From Winogradskyella pacifica (GTDB lineage: Bacteria; Bacteroidota; Bacteroidia; Flavobacteriales; Flavobacteriaceae), in contig NZ_JABFDI010000011.1 in the NCBI RefSeq assembly GCF_013403915.1, positions 62,001 through 126,000 of the forward strand: a DNA stretch of 64,000 nucleotides. Direction: 5' to 3'. A program made the translations under genes and the position numbers. Shown here piece after piece: positions 1 through 8,388 of this stretch (within the stretch, counting starts at the first letter, position 1; each line of letters begins with the position of its first letter). The notes under the pieces were generated by a model. The model was not told the DNA's origin. It did no database searches and saw only the letters and a program-made list of their open reading frames with translations.

Positions 1-384
1 ATTGATATTCATATCGAAGTGACTCCAGTGCCTTTTGAAAAATTAGCAGACGAGCGTAATGGTGAGTCTTCAGTAGACATTAGAAAACGCGTGACTAAAG
101 CTAGAGAACGCCAAACGGAGCGTTTTAAAGATTTGCCAAACATTCATTACAATGCACAGATGAACACTAAGCAAATACGGAGGTATTGTAAGTTAGATGA
201 GGCTTCCATGCAGTTATTGAAATCAGCAATGGAGCGGCTAAATTTATCGGCTAGAGCTTACGATAGAATTTTAAAAGTAGGGAGAACGATCGCTGATTTA
301 GAAGGTGCTGATGATGTTTTGGGTGCTCATATTAGTGAAGCTATTCAGTATCGCAGTTTAGATCGCGAAGGCTGGTTAGGATAG
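1..384 (+). CDS. ComM/YifB-family Mg-chelatase-like AAA ATPase, C-terminal part (5' end outside window)
   Basis: The reading frame is open from base 1, so the gene starts before the window. About 127 residues are visible and correspond to the C-terminal Mg-chelatase-like domain of the roughly 500-residue YifB/ComM family. The visible part begins IDIHIEVTPVPF, which matches the residues that follow the arginine-finger region in this family, and continues with the helical segment DEASMQLLKSAMERLNLSAR and SARAYDRILKVGRTIADLEG. ComM is a hexameric helicase that promotes branch migration during integration of transformed DNA. That role is known for the family and is not shown here. The Walker motifs lie outside the window. 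Confidence 0.88.
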   Translation: MDIHIEVTPVPFEKLADERNGESSVDIRKRVTKARERQTERFKDLPNIHYNAQMNTKQIRRYCKLDEASMQLLKSAMERLNLSARAYDRILKVGRTIADLEGADDVLGAHISEAIQYRSLDREGWLG

Positions 385-387
385 TCA

Positions 388-407
388 ATTCCTGCGGATG
401 CAGGAAT
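388..407. repeat. short perfect hairpin, REP-like, after the ComM gene
   Basis: ATTCCTGC, a GGAT loop and GCAGGAAT form a perfect 8-bp stem four bases after the comM stop codon, followed by CTC. No T-run follows, so it is a poor intrinsic terminator. Short CCTGC/GCAGG hairpins followed by ATCTC recur between genes in many Bacteroidota genomes, and the dnaK 3' repeat in this window also ends in ATCTC. Its nature as an interspersed repeat is inferred. Confidence 0.45.
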
Positions 408-521
408 CTCTATTTAATAAGCCAGTAAGTCATTTTAAGCGACAACTACGGTCAAATATTTTTTATTTTAGCCTGAGAAGCATCCATCTTCACAAAAGCC
501 ATATTTTTAATACAACAAAAC

Positions 522-1640
522 ATGAACAAACTATACATACTTTCATTAATTCTATTAGCATTAAGTTGTGGTGACACAAAAGAGCATCAAAACACCACTG
601 AATCTGCTTTAGAGACCGAAAAAATAGCAGGAACACCATCTCTAAGTCTAATTCAGGCCAATCACTTGGCGCAATTACCATTACATTGTATTAATACAGA
701 ATACCCAAATAAACTAGGACAAACCATTGGGAGTGCTTTAGATTTAAAAACACCACAAGAGTTGCATCCAGCATTTTATGGCTGTTTCGATTGGCATTCT
801 GCAGTTCATGGGCATTGGAGTTTGGTGTCGTTATTAAAGCAATTTCCTGATCTGGAAAATAGAGCGGAGATTGGGCGGAAATTGCTTCAAAATATATCGA
901 AAGAAAATATAACGCAAGAATTGCTATACTTTGATGGTCAGTATAATAAATCTTTTGAACGGACCTATGGTTGGGCTTGGTTGTTAAAGTTAGCTGAAGA
1001 ATTGTACACTTGGGATAGTGATGTGGCGAGACGGTTAGAAGCTAATCTTCTACCATTAACGAATTTAATTGTTGAAAAATACTTAGAGTTTTTACCGAAA
1101 TTAAATTACCCAATTAGAGTGGGAGAACATCCAAATACGGCTTTTGGGTTGAGTTTTGCTTATGATTATGCTGTGGCTGTTGAGCATATAGAATTAAAGA
1201 CATTAATAGAACAAAGAGCGAAAGATTTCTATGAAGATGATCAAGATTGTCCTATAGAATGGGAGCCGAGCGGTTTTGATTTCTTATCTCCGTGTCTAGA
1301 GGAAGCGGCTTTAATGAAGCGTGTGTTGTCTGTAGCGGAGTTTAAAGTTTGGATAAACGATTTTATGCCAGAGCTTAGTAATGATGATTTTGATATCGCA
1401 GTCGGTGAGGTCTCGGATAGAACTGATGGAAAACTAGTTCATCTTGATGGAGTTAACTTTTCAAGAGCATGGAGTCTTAATTATATAGCTAAGGATTTGC
1501 CGGAATATAAGCATCTTCAAAATGTAGCCAATGCACATATTAATTATTCATTACCTAGTATTGTTGGAGATAGCTATGAAGGCGGACATTGGTTAGGGAG
1601 TTTTGCTATTTACGCTCTAAATTCGATAGGTAAAGAATGA
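522..1640 (+). CDS. DUF2891 family lipoprotein
   Basis: The 372-residue product has a lipoprotein signal peptide with a lipobox at LALSC (Cys16), so it is probably exported and lipid-anchored. The rest matches DUF2891, recognised from HPAFYGCFDWHSAVHGHW and the following ERTYGWAWLLKLAEEL. This alpha-helical family has no established biochemical role. The stop codon overlaps the start of the NRAMP-like gene by 4 bp (ATGA), which suggests translational coupling, and the 5-oxoprolinase genes follow. A role connected with 5-oxoproline or a peptide-derived substrate is a reasonable guess from context only. Confidence 0.85.
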   Translation: MNKLYILSLILLALSCGDTKEHQNTTESALETEKIAGTPSLSLIQANHLAQLPLHCINTEYPNKLGQTIGSALDLKTPQELHPAFYGCFDWHSAVHGHWSLVSLLKQFPDLENRAEIGRKLLQNISKENITQELLYFDGQYNKSFERTYGWAWLLKLAEELYTWDSDVARRLEANLLPLTNLIVEKYLEFLPKLNYPIRVGEHPNTAFGLSFAYDYAVAVEHIELKTLIEQRAKDFYEDDQDCPIEWEPSGFDFLSPCLEEAALMKRVLSVAEFKVWINDFMPELSNDDFDIAVGEVSDRTDGKLVHLDGVNFSRAWSLNYIAKDLPEYKHLQNVANAHINYSLPSIVGDSYEGGHWLGSFAIYALNSIGKE

Positions 1641-2860
1641 GGAAATTCTTTAAAAATATAGGTCCAGGTCCATTAGTTGCAGCGGCATTTATTGGTCCGG
1701 GAACAGTGACGGTTTGCACATTGGCAGGAGTCAATTTTGGTTTCGCATTATTGTGGGCAATGGCTTTATCCATTTTTGCTACCGTTATATTGCAAGAGAT
1801 GGCGGCGCGATTAGGAATCGTATCGCAAAAAGGCTTGTCTGAAATTATTAGAGAAGAAATTAAACATCCAATCGTAAAAGGCATTGCTGTATTACTAATT
1901 ATTAGTGCAATCGTTATTGGGAATGCGGCCTATGAAGCAGGGAACATTAGTGGTGGTGCTTTGGGGATGGAAGCGATTGTCGGGAATGTGGTTTGGGAAA
2001 TAGGTCAACTTAAACTCAATATTATGAGTTTAATTATTGGTGCTATTGCCTTTATTTTGCTTTATATCGGGAATTACAAAGTATTAGAAAAAACCTTTGT
2101 GTTCTTGGTGATTCTGATGAGTTTTGCTTTTATAACAACAGCGATTCTCACAAAACCCAATCTTTTAGAAATCCTAAAAGCAATAGTGATTCCTGTTGCG
2201 CCAGAAGGAAGTATTTTAACAATTATAGCTTTAATTGGAACAACTGTGGTGCCGTACAATCTCTTTCTGCATGCGTCTTTAGCGAAAACCAAATGGAAGT
2301 CAAAGAGTGATTTACCCATAGCAAAGAAAGACACTTTAGTTGCGGTGATTTTAGGCGGAACGGTATCCATGTGTATCATTATTGCGGCATCTGCGATTCA
2401 AAAACAATCCATTACAAATACATCAGACTTGGCGTTGGGCTTAGAGCCATTGTTCGGAAGTTTTGCAAAATACTTTTTAGCTATTGGTTTGTTCGCTGCA
2501 GGAATTACAAGTGCGATTACAGCACCGCTGGCTGCGGCATTTGTAACTAGTGGCTGTTTGGGTTGGGAAGCGGATTTAAAATCTAAAAAGTTTAAATCGG
2601 TTTGGATGGTGATTGTGGTATTGGGCGTTGTGTTTTCGAGTATTGGATTTAAATCTATTGAAATTATAAAATTTGCGCAAGTTGCTAATGGATTTCTATT
2701 GCCTGTTATAGCAGGGTTTTTACTCTGGGTAATGAATAAATCTTCTGTCTTAGGGTCTTATGTAAATTCGAAGTTTCAGAATGTTTTAGGTGTCATAATT
2801 TTAATTATTACAATCTTTTTAGGAGTCAAAGGAATTTTAAGCGTTTTTAATGTGATATAA
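1637..2860 (+). CDS. NRAMP-like transporter lacking canonical metal ligands (YcsG type)
   Basis: The 407-residue protein has about 11 hydrophobic segments and the NRAMP/SLC11 fold signature, starting NIGPGPLVAAAFIGPGTVTV. In metal-transporting NRAMPs, TM1 carries DPGN and TM6 carries MPH. Here TM1 reads GPGT (residues 20-23) and TM6 reads VPYN (205-208), so the ligand Asp, Asn and Met are replaced by Gly, Thr and Val. Bacillus subtilis YcsG, also NRAMP-related, sits beside its 5-oxoprolinase genes. The protein overlaps the DUF2891 gene by 4 bp and precedes pxpA by 1 bp. Uptake of 5-oxoproline or a related solute is more plausible than Mn2+ uptake, but this is inference. Confidence 0.85.
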   Translation: MRKFFKNIGPGPLVAAAFIGPGTVTVCTLAGVNFGFALLWAMALSIFATVILQEMAARLGIVSQKGLSEIIREEIKHPIVKGIAVLLIISAIVIGNAAYEAGNISGGALGMEAIVGNVVWEIGQLKLNIMSLIIGAIAFILLYIGNYKVLEKTFVFLVILMSFAFITTAILTKPNLLEILKAIVIPVAPEGSILTIIALIGTTVVPYNLFLHASLAKTKWKSKSDLPIAKKDTLVAVILGGTVSMCIIIAASAIQKQSITNTSDLALGLEPLFGSFAKYFLAIGLFAAGITSAITAPLAAAFVTSGCLGWEADLKSKKFKSVWMVIVVLGVVFSSIGFKSIEIIKFAQVANGFLLPVIAGFLLWVMNKSSVLGSYVNSKFQNVLGVIILIITIFLGVKGILSVFNVI

Positions 2861-2861
2861 A

Positions 2862-3605
2862 ATGGAAGAGGTATTTAGTGTAGATATTAATGCAGATGTT
2901 GGTGAGGGTATCGGTAATGAAACGGATTTAATGCCTTTGTTGTCCTCTTGTAATATAGCTTGTGGTGGACATGCGGGTGATTTAGAAAGCATGAAAGCAG
3001 TCGTTAGGCTAGCAAAAAAGTATAATGTAAAAATTGGGGCACATCCTTCATTTCCTGATACATTGAATTTCGGAAGAGAAATTATGCAGCTTTCTGCGTC
3101 AGATTTGTATGCGAGCTTAAGGCATCAGGTGAGTGCTTTGCAGACGGTTTTGCATAATGAAGGCGCTTATTTATATCATGTAAAACCTCATGGCGCACTA
3201 TATAATTTAGCAGCTAAAGATGAAAAAACAGCACGAGTTATTATTGAAGTCATAAAGAGTCTTTCGTCTCCAGTTAAGTTATATGCTCCTTTTAATTCGG
3301 TATTAGCTGAAGTAGCAAAAAGTGAAAATATTACAGTTAAATTTGAAGCCTTTGCAGACCGAAATTATAACGATGATTTATCTCTAGTTTCTAGGGTAAA
3401 TAGTAATGCCATTTTACATGAAAAAGAAGCTGTTTTGAGTCATGTTTTGAGTATGGTAAAACATCAAAAAGTGACGTCCGTAAATGGAGTAGAAGTGCCT
3501 ATAAAAGTAGCGACAGTTTGTGTGCATGGAGACACAGAAAATGCACTTGAAATTTTGAAATATTTATCCGATAACTTGGTGAAAAATAATATTAAAATTC
3601 AATAA
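2862..3605 (+). CDS. pxpA: 5-oxoprolinase subunit PxpA (LamB/YcsF family)
   Basis: The 247-residue product is full length for the LamB/YcsF family. It shows the N-terminal signature DINADVGEG, SCNIACGGHAGD, the GAHPSFPD segment and VKPHGALYN. PxpA works with PxpB and PxpC in ATP-dependent hydrolysis of 5-oxo-L-proline (pyroglutamate) to glutamate in the cytoplasm. This removes a damage product of glutamine and glutamyl peptides. It starts 1 bp after the transporter gene and is followed 5 bp later by pxpB, so co-transcription is very likely. Confidence 0.93.
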   Translation: MEEVFSVDINADVGEGIGNETDLMPLLSSCNIACGGHAGDLESMKAVVRLAKKYNVKIGAHPSFPDTLNFGREIMQLSASDLYASLRHQVSALQTVLHNEGAYLYHVKPHGALYNLAAKDEKTARVIIEVIKSLSSPVKLYAPFNSVLAEVAKSENITVKFEAFADRNYNDDLSLVSRVNSNAILHEKEAVLSHVLSMVKHQKVTSVNGVEVPIKVATVCVHGDTENALEILKYLSDNLVKNNIKIQ

Positions 3606-3610
3606 TAATT

Positions 3611-4342
3611 ATGAGTTTTCAGCTTCAGTATTCGCAGTATAATGAGCATTCTATTTTGGTAGAGTGGCCAGCAATTATTGATGAAAAGATACTTCAAGAC
3701 ATCTTAATTTTTAAAGAAAAAATTGAAAATAAATACACTAAACAATCAATTCAAGTAATTTCCGCATATAGCTCAATATTAATATTTTACAATATCACTA
3801 TTGATAATGTCAATGATGTGTTTTTAGACTTAAAAGAACTATACTCAAGCCAAAGAAATCTGAAACAAATAGAATCAAAAACCTTTAGGGTTCCGGTTTG
3901 TTATGATCCTGAATTTGCCATGGATTTGGAAGCGTATTCTGAAGAAATAAAGTTGCCTAAAGATACTATTATAAGATTGCATTCAGACCCAATTTATAGG
4001 GTGTATTTTATCGGGTTTTTACCTGGGTTTTTATATTTAGGAGGGCTCAATTCAACCTTACATTTAGACCGAAAATTAACACCAAATCTAAACATAAAAA
4101 AAGGGTCAGTTGGAATTGGTGGAAAACAAACCGGAATCTATCCACAAGACAGTCCAGGAGGTTGGCATATTATTGGAAATTCACCTATCGAATTATTCAA
4201 TTCTAAACACAATCCACCATGTTTTATTAAGGCAGGTGATAGGGTGAAATTTCATCCAATTTCGAAATTAGAACATCAAAAAATGAAGTCCGAAATCAAT
4301 AATCCAAAGTTCGATTTCAAAACGTTATTATTAAATGATTAA
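3611..4342 (+). CDS. pxpB: 5-oxoprolinase subunit PxpB (KipI family)
   Basis: The 243-residue product belongs to the KipI/allophanate hydrolase subunit 1 family. Family motifs are FIGFLPGFLYLGGL near residue 135, then GSVGIGGKQTGIYP, SPGGWHIIGNSP and a C-terminal AGDRVKFHPI. In Bacillus subtilis the homologue KipI was first described as an inhibitor of sporulation kinase A. Here, between pxpA and pxpC, the 5-oxoprolinase role is the natural reading. The end overlaps pxpC by 8 bp. Confidence 0.92.
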   Translation: MSFQLQYSQYNEHSILVEWPAIIDEKILQDILIFKEKIENKYTKQSIQVISAYSSILIFYNITIDNVNDVFLDLKELYSSQRNLKQIESKTFRVPVCYDPEFAMDLEAYSEEIKLPKDTIIRLHSDPIYRVYFIGFLPGFLYLGGLNSTLHLDRKLTPNLNIKKGSVGIGGKQTGIYPQDSPGGWHIIGNSPIELFNSKHNPPCFIKAGDRVKFHPISKLEHQKMKSEINNPKFDFKTLLLND

Positions 4343-5183
4343 GGTAGTAAAAACAGGATTCTATTCCACGATTCAAGATCAAGGGCGATTAGGCCATCGT
4401 AATTATGGTGTGCCTATCTCTGGAGCTATGGATTCATACTCTAGTCAATTTGCAAATGTGTTTGTTGGAAATGATAAAGCGGCTGCGGTTTTGGAAATGA
4501 CCATGACTGGAGCTGATTTGTTATTTCTAAAATCTACCACAATTGCTATTACTGGTGCTGATATGAGTCCGAAGTTGAATGGCAAAGCTATTCCGATGTT
4601 TAAATCCATTATTGTACATAATGGTGATACCATTAGTTTTGGACGCTTAGAGTCTGGTTTTAGAACTTATATGGCAGTAAAAGGTGGCTTTTTAACCGAT
4701 ATGGTTTTAGGGAGTAGAAGTATGCTGAAAGGAATTACGAATGGTTTCCGAATCCAGAAGGATGACTGTTTAGATACAATGAAATCTTCAAAATTAATAC
4801 TTCCTAAAAATGCAAAGTTAAAGTTTGATGCATCCTATTTGGATGAAGATACTTTGGACGTCATAAAAGGTCCAGAATTTGATAAACTCTCTAAAAACCA
4901 GCAAAATTTGCTTTTCAGTGATACACTTCAGGTTTTAAAATACAATAATCGCATGGCTTATCAGCTCGGACCTTTGATTCAAAATGATTTAGAATCTATT
5001 TTAACGTCGCCAGTTTTGCCGGGAACGGTCCAACTGACTCCATCTGGACAACTTATTGTTTTAATGCGAGATTGCCAAACCACAGGTGGTTATCCTAGAG
5101 TTCTTCAATTCACCGAAAAATCAATAAACATTCTAAGTCAGAAGACTACAGGTAGTAATCTAAAAATCAGACTAAAAGACTAA
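4335..5183 (+). CDS. pxpC: 5-oxoprolinase subunit PxpC (KipA family)
   Basis: The 282-residue protein of the biotin-dependent carboxyltransferase/allophanate hydrolase subunit 2 family completes the 5-oxoprolinase. Motifs are FYSTIQDQGRLGHRNYGVP, SGAMDSYSSQFANVFVGN, the central KGPEFDKL and the C-terminal DCQTTGGYPRVLQ. Family members pair with PxpB to form one catalytic assembly. The gene starts inside the last 8 bp of pxpB and is the last gene of the operon beginning at 522. An 87-bp AT-rich gap follows, with an 8-bp inverted repeat (ATTGATTT/AAATCAAT, 5199-5233). Confidence 0.92.
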   Translation: MIKVVKTGFYSTIQDQGRLGHRNYGVPISGAMDSYSSQFANVFVGNDKAAAVLEMTMTGADLLFLKSTTIAITGADMSPKLNGKAIPMFKSIIVHNGDTISFGRLESGFRTYMAVKGGFLTDMVLGSRSMLKGITNGFRIQKDDCLDTMKSSKLILPKNAKLKFDASYLDEDTLDVIKGPEFDKLSKNQQNLLFSDTLQVLKYNNRMAYQLGPLIQNDLESILTSPVLPGTVQLTPSGQLIVLMRDCQTTGGYPRVLQFTEKSINILSQKTTGSNLKIRLKD

Positions 5184-5270
5184 CCTTGTGCGAAAACGAT
5201 TGATTTAAATTTTATATGTTAAATAAAATCAATAATTTACGGTCACTATTAATAAAACCAACCATTGATT

Positions 5271-5783
5271 ATGAAAAAATTCGCATTACTTGTCTTAGGA
5301 ATTGTATTGGGAGCACTAGCTATGTATTTTTACTTCAACATCAACCATAATATGTCAACAAAACCACCAACAATTAACAAAATACCAGGTCTAATCACAC
5401 CTGAACAGATTAAAACTCTAGATCAAGCTTATAATGAGCGTTATGAGATTATAAATGATTCTTTATTTAAAGGATCTCCAACTGGAGACAACCGATCGTC
5501 TTGGTATAAATTAGAAGATATTGAGAATTATTTGGCTCATGCAAAACAACAAGCAAATGATAACGGTTATACCTTAGATGGATTGCGTTTGTATCTTGGA
5601 GCTCATCCTGACACTCCTAAGGAAAAAGGCTTAGCCACATTGTTTTTCGTGCCTACAGGTTACAAGAATGTATCTGAAGGCAGTATATTTTCTTTACAAG
5701 ACGGAGGAGGTGATCTAGAAGATGCTGATGGCTTAAACTATGGAGGAAAAGGTAAGCCACCTCGTGCAAATTATCCTCAATAA
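5271..5783 (+). CDS. conserved hypothetical protein with N-terminal membrane anchor
   Basis: I do not recognise a named family. The 170-residue product begins MKKFALLVLGIVLGALAMYF, a single hydrophobic anchor or uncleaved signal peptide. The rest is soluble and polar, with a DGLRLYLGAHPD segment and a C-terminal GGGDLEDADGLNYGGKGKPP rich in Gly, Asp and Pro. The ATG at 5271 is preferred over an in-frame TTG two codons upstream because the signal sequence then begins MKK. It is followed after 34 bp by a membrane protein gene, with which it may be transcribed. Confidence 0.7.
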   Translation: MKKFALLVLGIVLGALAMYFYFNINHNMSTKPPTINKIPGLITPEQIKTLDQAYNERYEIINDSLFKGSPTGDNRSSWYKLEDIENYLAHAKQQANDNGYTLDGLRLYLGAHPDTPKEKGLATLFFVPTGYKNVSEGSIFSLQDGGGDLEDADGLNYGGKGKPPRANYPQ

Positions 5784-5817
5784 TCTTTTTTTAATTTTCA
5801 AAATATAAAACCTTTAA

Positions 5818-6522
5818 GTGGATAATTACGATGTGTTATTTCATTATTTTGAGTTAGCTGCAGCTTTAGCAGGTTCTTATTATTGGTTAAAAACGAAAGA
5901 AGATGCTGTAAGACCATTTGTTTGGTATTTATGGGTGACCGTATTCATCGAAACGTTTTCAATGTATACCTACTTGTATAGTTATTTTGATACTCCTTTA
6001 ATTAATTGGATCGAATCCTCTATTATTAGTAGTAATACGTGGCTGTATAATATTTATGATTTTATTTCCTTAATACTTATTGGAATGTTCATGATTAGAA
6101 ACACCAATAAGGATTTCTCACACAGAATAATAAAAATAATTGTTCTAATTGGCTCGGTGTTAAAAGTGATCTATTTTTCAATATCTGGCGATTTCTTTAT
6201 AATGTCACTGCCTTATAATTTGGCAGTTCAGACATTTGCCCTTTTCATTATGTTCTTGTTATATTTAAGAGAGTTAATTCAAAGTGAGCAAATTTTAAAC
6301 TTTTATAAATCACATGTATTTTATATAAGTTTAGGGATTACGTTATGGTATATTTGTTTAACTCCATTATTTATTTTTGACTCGTATTACAATGCTGTCA
6401 ATGAAAATTTCATTGTTTTTAGAGGATTGCTTCTAGATACTTTTAACATATTACTTTATTCATGTTACACATTTGCATTCCTTTATTCATTAAGGCACAA
6501 GAAACAATTAGCAATGAGTTAA
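5818..6522 (+). CDS. multi-pass membrane protein linked to a histidine kinase
   Basis: The 234-residue product has about six or seven hydrophobic segments and a basic C-terminus (RHKKQLAMS). No family name is certain. The start is a GTG directly after an in-frame TAA, and no ATG is available for about 140 bp. The 3' end overlaps the histidine kinase gene by 61 bp, so the two are probably translated together. A role as membrane sensor or partner for the kinase is inferred from this arrangement. Confidence 0.65.
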   Translation: MDNYDVLFHYFELAAALAGSYYWLKTKEDAVRPFVWYLWVTVFIETFSMYTYLYSYFDTPLINWIESSIISSNTWLYNIYDFISLILIGMFMIRNTNKDFSHRIIKIIVLIGSVLKVIYFSISGDFFIMSLPYNLAVQTFALFIMFLLYLRELIQSEQILNFYKSHVFYISLGITLWYICLTPLFIFDSYYNAVNENFIVFRGLLLDTFNILLYSCYTFAFLYSLRHKKQLAMS

Positions 6523-7286
6523 TTGCACTTATCTCGTATGTCATTTTCTTTACCTTTACACTAATTGTTGTTTTTGTTGTTTTTTTTACAACATTTCAAC
6601 GGCGTAAAAATCAATTACTCTTGGATAAAGTTAACCAGCAAAAGGTGTTTGATGAAGAATTAGTGAAAACCCAACAAGAAATACAAGAAGAAACCTTGAA
6701 ACATATCGGTAGAGAACTGCACGATAATGTCGGGCAAATGTTAGTTTTAGCAACTATGCAAATGAGCGCTGCTGCGAGTGTTGCAAAAAATGAAGTGAAG
6801 TCTAAGGTTGAAAATGCTGCAAGTGCTTTAAAAGATTCATTAGAAGAAGTAAGAGCCTTATCTAAATCATTGAATAGCGATATAATATTTAATTTAGGTT
6901 TTGATGCTACAGTTAAAAATGAAGTTGCACGTCTAAATAAATCAGGACTCATAGAATCTCGTTTGTCAATAACAGGTGAGAAGGTGAATTTTGAAAACAA
7001 AAAAGATGAAATTATTTTATTTAGAATACTTCAAGAATTTTTTTCAAATACTTTAAAGTATGCTGAAGCTGAACAATTATTAGTGTCTTTAGATTACGAA
7101 GAACAATTCTTAAATATTAAAGTAGAAGATGATGGTATCGGTTTTGATGTAAGTAATGCAGAGAAGGGATCTGGACTTATTAATATGGAAAAAAGGTCAG
7201 AATTATTGAATGCAACTCTTCAGTTAGAATCTCAACTAGAACGAGGCACCATACTTAATTTGAAATACCCTTATAGAGAAATTTAA
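6462..7286 (+). CDS. sensor histidine kinase, HisKA_3/NarL type
   Basis: The 274-residue kinase has one membrane segment (about 19-44), a coiled-coil linker, a HisKA_3 dimerisation domain with HIGRELHDNVGQ (phospho-acceptor His87), and a HATPase_c domain with EFFSNTLKYAEAE, DDGIGFD and GSGLINMEKR. This is the ComP/LytS/NarX-like class that usually acts on LuxR-type regulators. There is no extracellular sensor domain, so signal input may come from the membrane protein encoded just upstream. No response regulator gene is adjacent; the next gene is convergent. No in-frame ATG lies between 6462 and the kinase domain, so the 61-bp overlap with the upstream gene seems real. Confidence 0.85.
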   Translation: MLHICIPLFIKAQETISNELIALISYVIFFTFTLIVVFVVFFTTFQRRKNQLLLDKVNQQKVFDEELVKTQQEIQEETLKHIGRELHDNVGQMLVLATMQMSAAASVAKNEVKSKVENAASALKDSLEEVRALSKSLNSDIIFNLGFDATVKNEVARLNKSGLIESRLSITGEKVNFENKKDEIILFRILQEFFSNTLKYAEAEQLLVSLDYEEQFLNIKVEDDGIGFDVSNAEKGSGLINMEKRSELLNATLQLESQLERGTILNLKYPYREI

Positions 7287-7984
7287 GTATTGCAAGCATC
7301 CCAAAGAGGATCATTGGGTAAAGGTGCAGTGACGAAAACTTTTTCTTTTTTTACAGGATGCATAAATGTTAAGGTTCTGGCATGTAAACTAATGCTAGCA
7401 TCTTTGTTACTGCGATCAAACCCGTATTTTAAATCGCCTTTTATAGGACAACCAATTGATGCTAATTGCACGCGAATCTGATGATGTCTTCCTGTTTCTA
7501 AGTCAATTTCTAATAAAAAGAAATTATCAAGTTTTTGGATGACTTTATAATGTAAAATAGCTTTTTTACTAGCGTCAATTTCTTTAATATACGCCGTTGA
7601 TTTATTGTTTTTTGGATTCTTCTTTAACCAATGAATTAAGGTGTCATTCGTTTTAGGTGGTTGATTCTTCACCAAAGCCCAATATGTTTTTTTAGCTGTT
7701 TTTTCTGCGAACAATTTATTAAGTCGAGGTAATGCTTTACTAGTTTTTGCAAACATAACAATACCCGTCGTTGGTCGGTCTAAACGATGTACAACACCTA
7801 AATAAACATTACCTTCCTTGTTGTATTTATCTTTTAAATACGATTTAACCACTTCACTCAAAGGTTTATCCCCTGTTTTATCACCTTGTACAATATCACC
7901 AGCACGTTTGTTAACGACTATGATGTGATTGTCTTCATGGATAACCTGTAGATTGTTTTTGTTAGAAAGGATTTTGTTTGACAT
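7283..7984 (-). CDS. RluA-family pseudouridine synthase
   Basis: The 233-residue enzyme contains the RluA catalytic motif HRLDRPTTGIVMFAK, in which the Asp is the nucleophile, preceded by ILSNKNNLQVIHEDNHIIVV. The later ETGRHHQIRVQLA is also typical. It isomerises uridine to pseudouridine in rRNA or tRNA. The S4 RNA-binding domain of RluC/RluD is absent, as in short RluA/TruC-like members, so the exact target cannot be named. Its 3' end overlaps the convergent kinase gene by 4 bp. The start codon directly abuts the inverted repeat beside the four-helix-bundle gene. Confidence 0.9.
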   Translation of the reverse strand: MSNKILSNKNNLQVIHEDNHIIVVNKRAGDIVQGDKTGDKPLSEVVKSYLKDKYNKEGNVYLGVVHRLDRPTTGIVMFAKTSKALPRLNKLFAEKTAKKTYWALVKNQPPKTNDTLIHWLKKNPKNNKSTAYIKEIDASKKAILHYKVIQKLDNFFLLEIDLETGRHHQIRVQLASIGCPIKGDLKYGFDRSNKDASISLHARTLTFMHPVKKEKVFVTAPLPNDPLWDACNT

Positions 7985-8018
7985 TTTAGATCTTTAGACT
8001 TTTAGAAAATATTAGATT
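7985..8018. repeat. left arm of inverted repeat flanking the four-helix-bundle gene
   Basis: The arm begins TTTAGATCTTTAGACTTT and ends TATTAGATT. Its reverse complement matches 8389-8415: an 8-bp block AATCTAAT and then an 18-19-bp block with one mismatch, separated by a 7-8-nt insertion in this arm. The gene's TAA stop (8012-8014) lies inside the arm. Confidence 0.75.
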
Positions 8019-8365
8019 AAAGTAGATTTAAACTTTGAAATCATTTTGATAATTTCACCTAATTCCGAAAGGCATGATTGGAGTTCTTTTTCTACAATAA
8101 AATTTAAATCAGCAGAAATTAGTAGTTGAGTTTCTATTTCATAGGCTGAACCTATTGATATTTGTAAAAACCGAGCAAAATCCTTATTCGAATTTCTAGA
8201 AGATCCTTCAGCTATATTTGAGGGAATTGAAACAGAAGCCCTTCTTAATTGATTAGTTAAGCCAAATTTTTCTGAATCCGGAAACTTTGAAGTAATAGCA
8301 TAAATTTCAGAGCAGAATAATCTACTTCTTTTCCAAATCTGCAATTCTTTAAATTTATGAGCCAT
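8012..8365 (-). CDS. four-helix-bundle protein (S23/23S rRNA intervening-sequence family)
   Basis: The 117-residue all-helical protein belongs to the S23-like four-helix-bundle family (TIGR02436 type). Diagnostic parts are FKELQIWKRSRLFCSEIY near the N-terminus, LTNQLRRASVSIPSNIAEGS in the middle, and the GSAYEIETQL segment. Family members were first found in intervening sequences of 23S rRNA genes and resemble the Avd protein of diversity-generating retroelements. Here the gene is free-standing between rluA-type and panB genes, and an imperfect inverted repeat encloses it. Its role is unknown; a tiny mobile or RNA-associated element is the inference. Confidence 0.88.
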   Translation of the reverse strand: MAHKFKELQIWKRSRLFCSEIYAITSKFPDSEKFGLTNQLRRASVSIPSNIAEGSSRNSNKDFARFLQISIGSAYEIETQLLISADLNFIVEKELQSCLSELGEIIKMISKFKSTLI

Positions 8366-8388
8366 ATTTTAAGTTTAGCTATCTAAAT

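Noticed and set aside
1637..2860. Manganese transporter MntH
   Set aside because: The NRAMP fold is clear but the metal ligands in TM1 and TM6 are replaced, and the neighbours are 5-oxoprolinase genes.
8012..8365. Ribosomal protein S23 or an rRNA intervening sequence in an rRNA gene
   Set aside because: The gene family is the four-helix-bundle type, but no rRNA sequence surrounds it.
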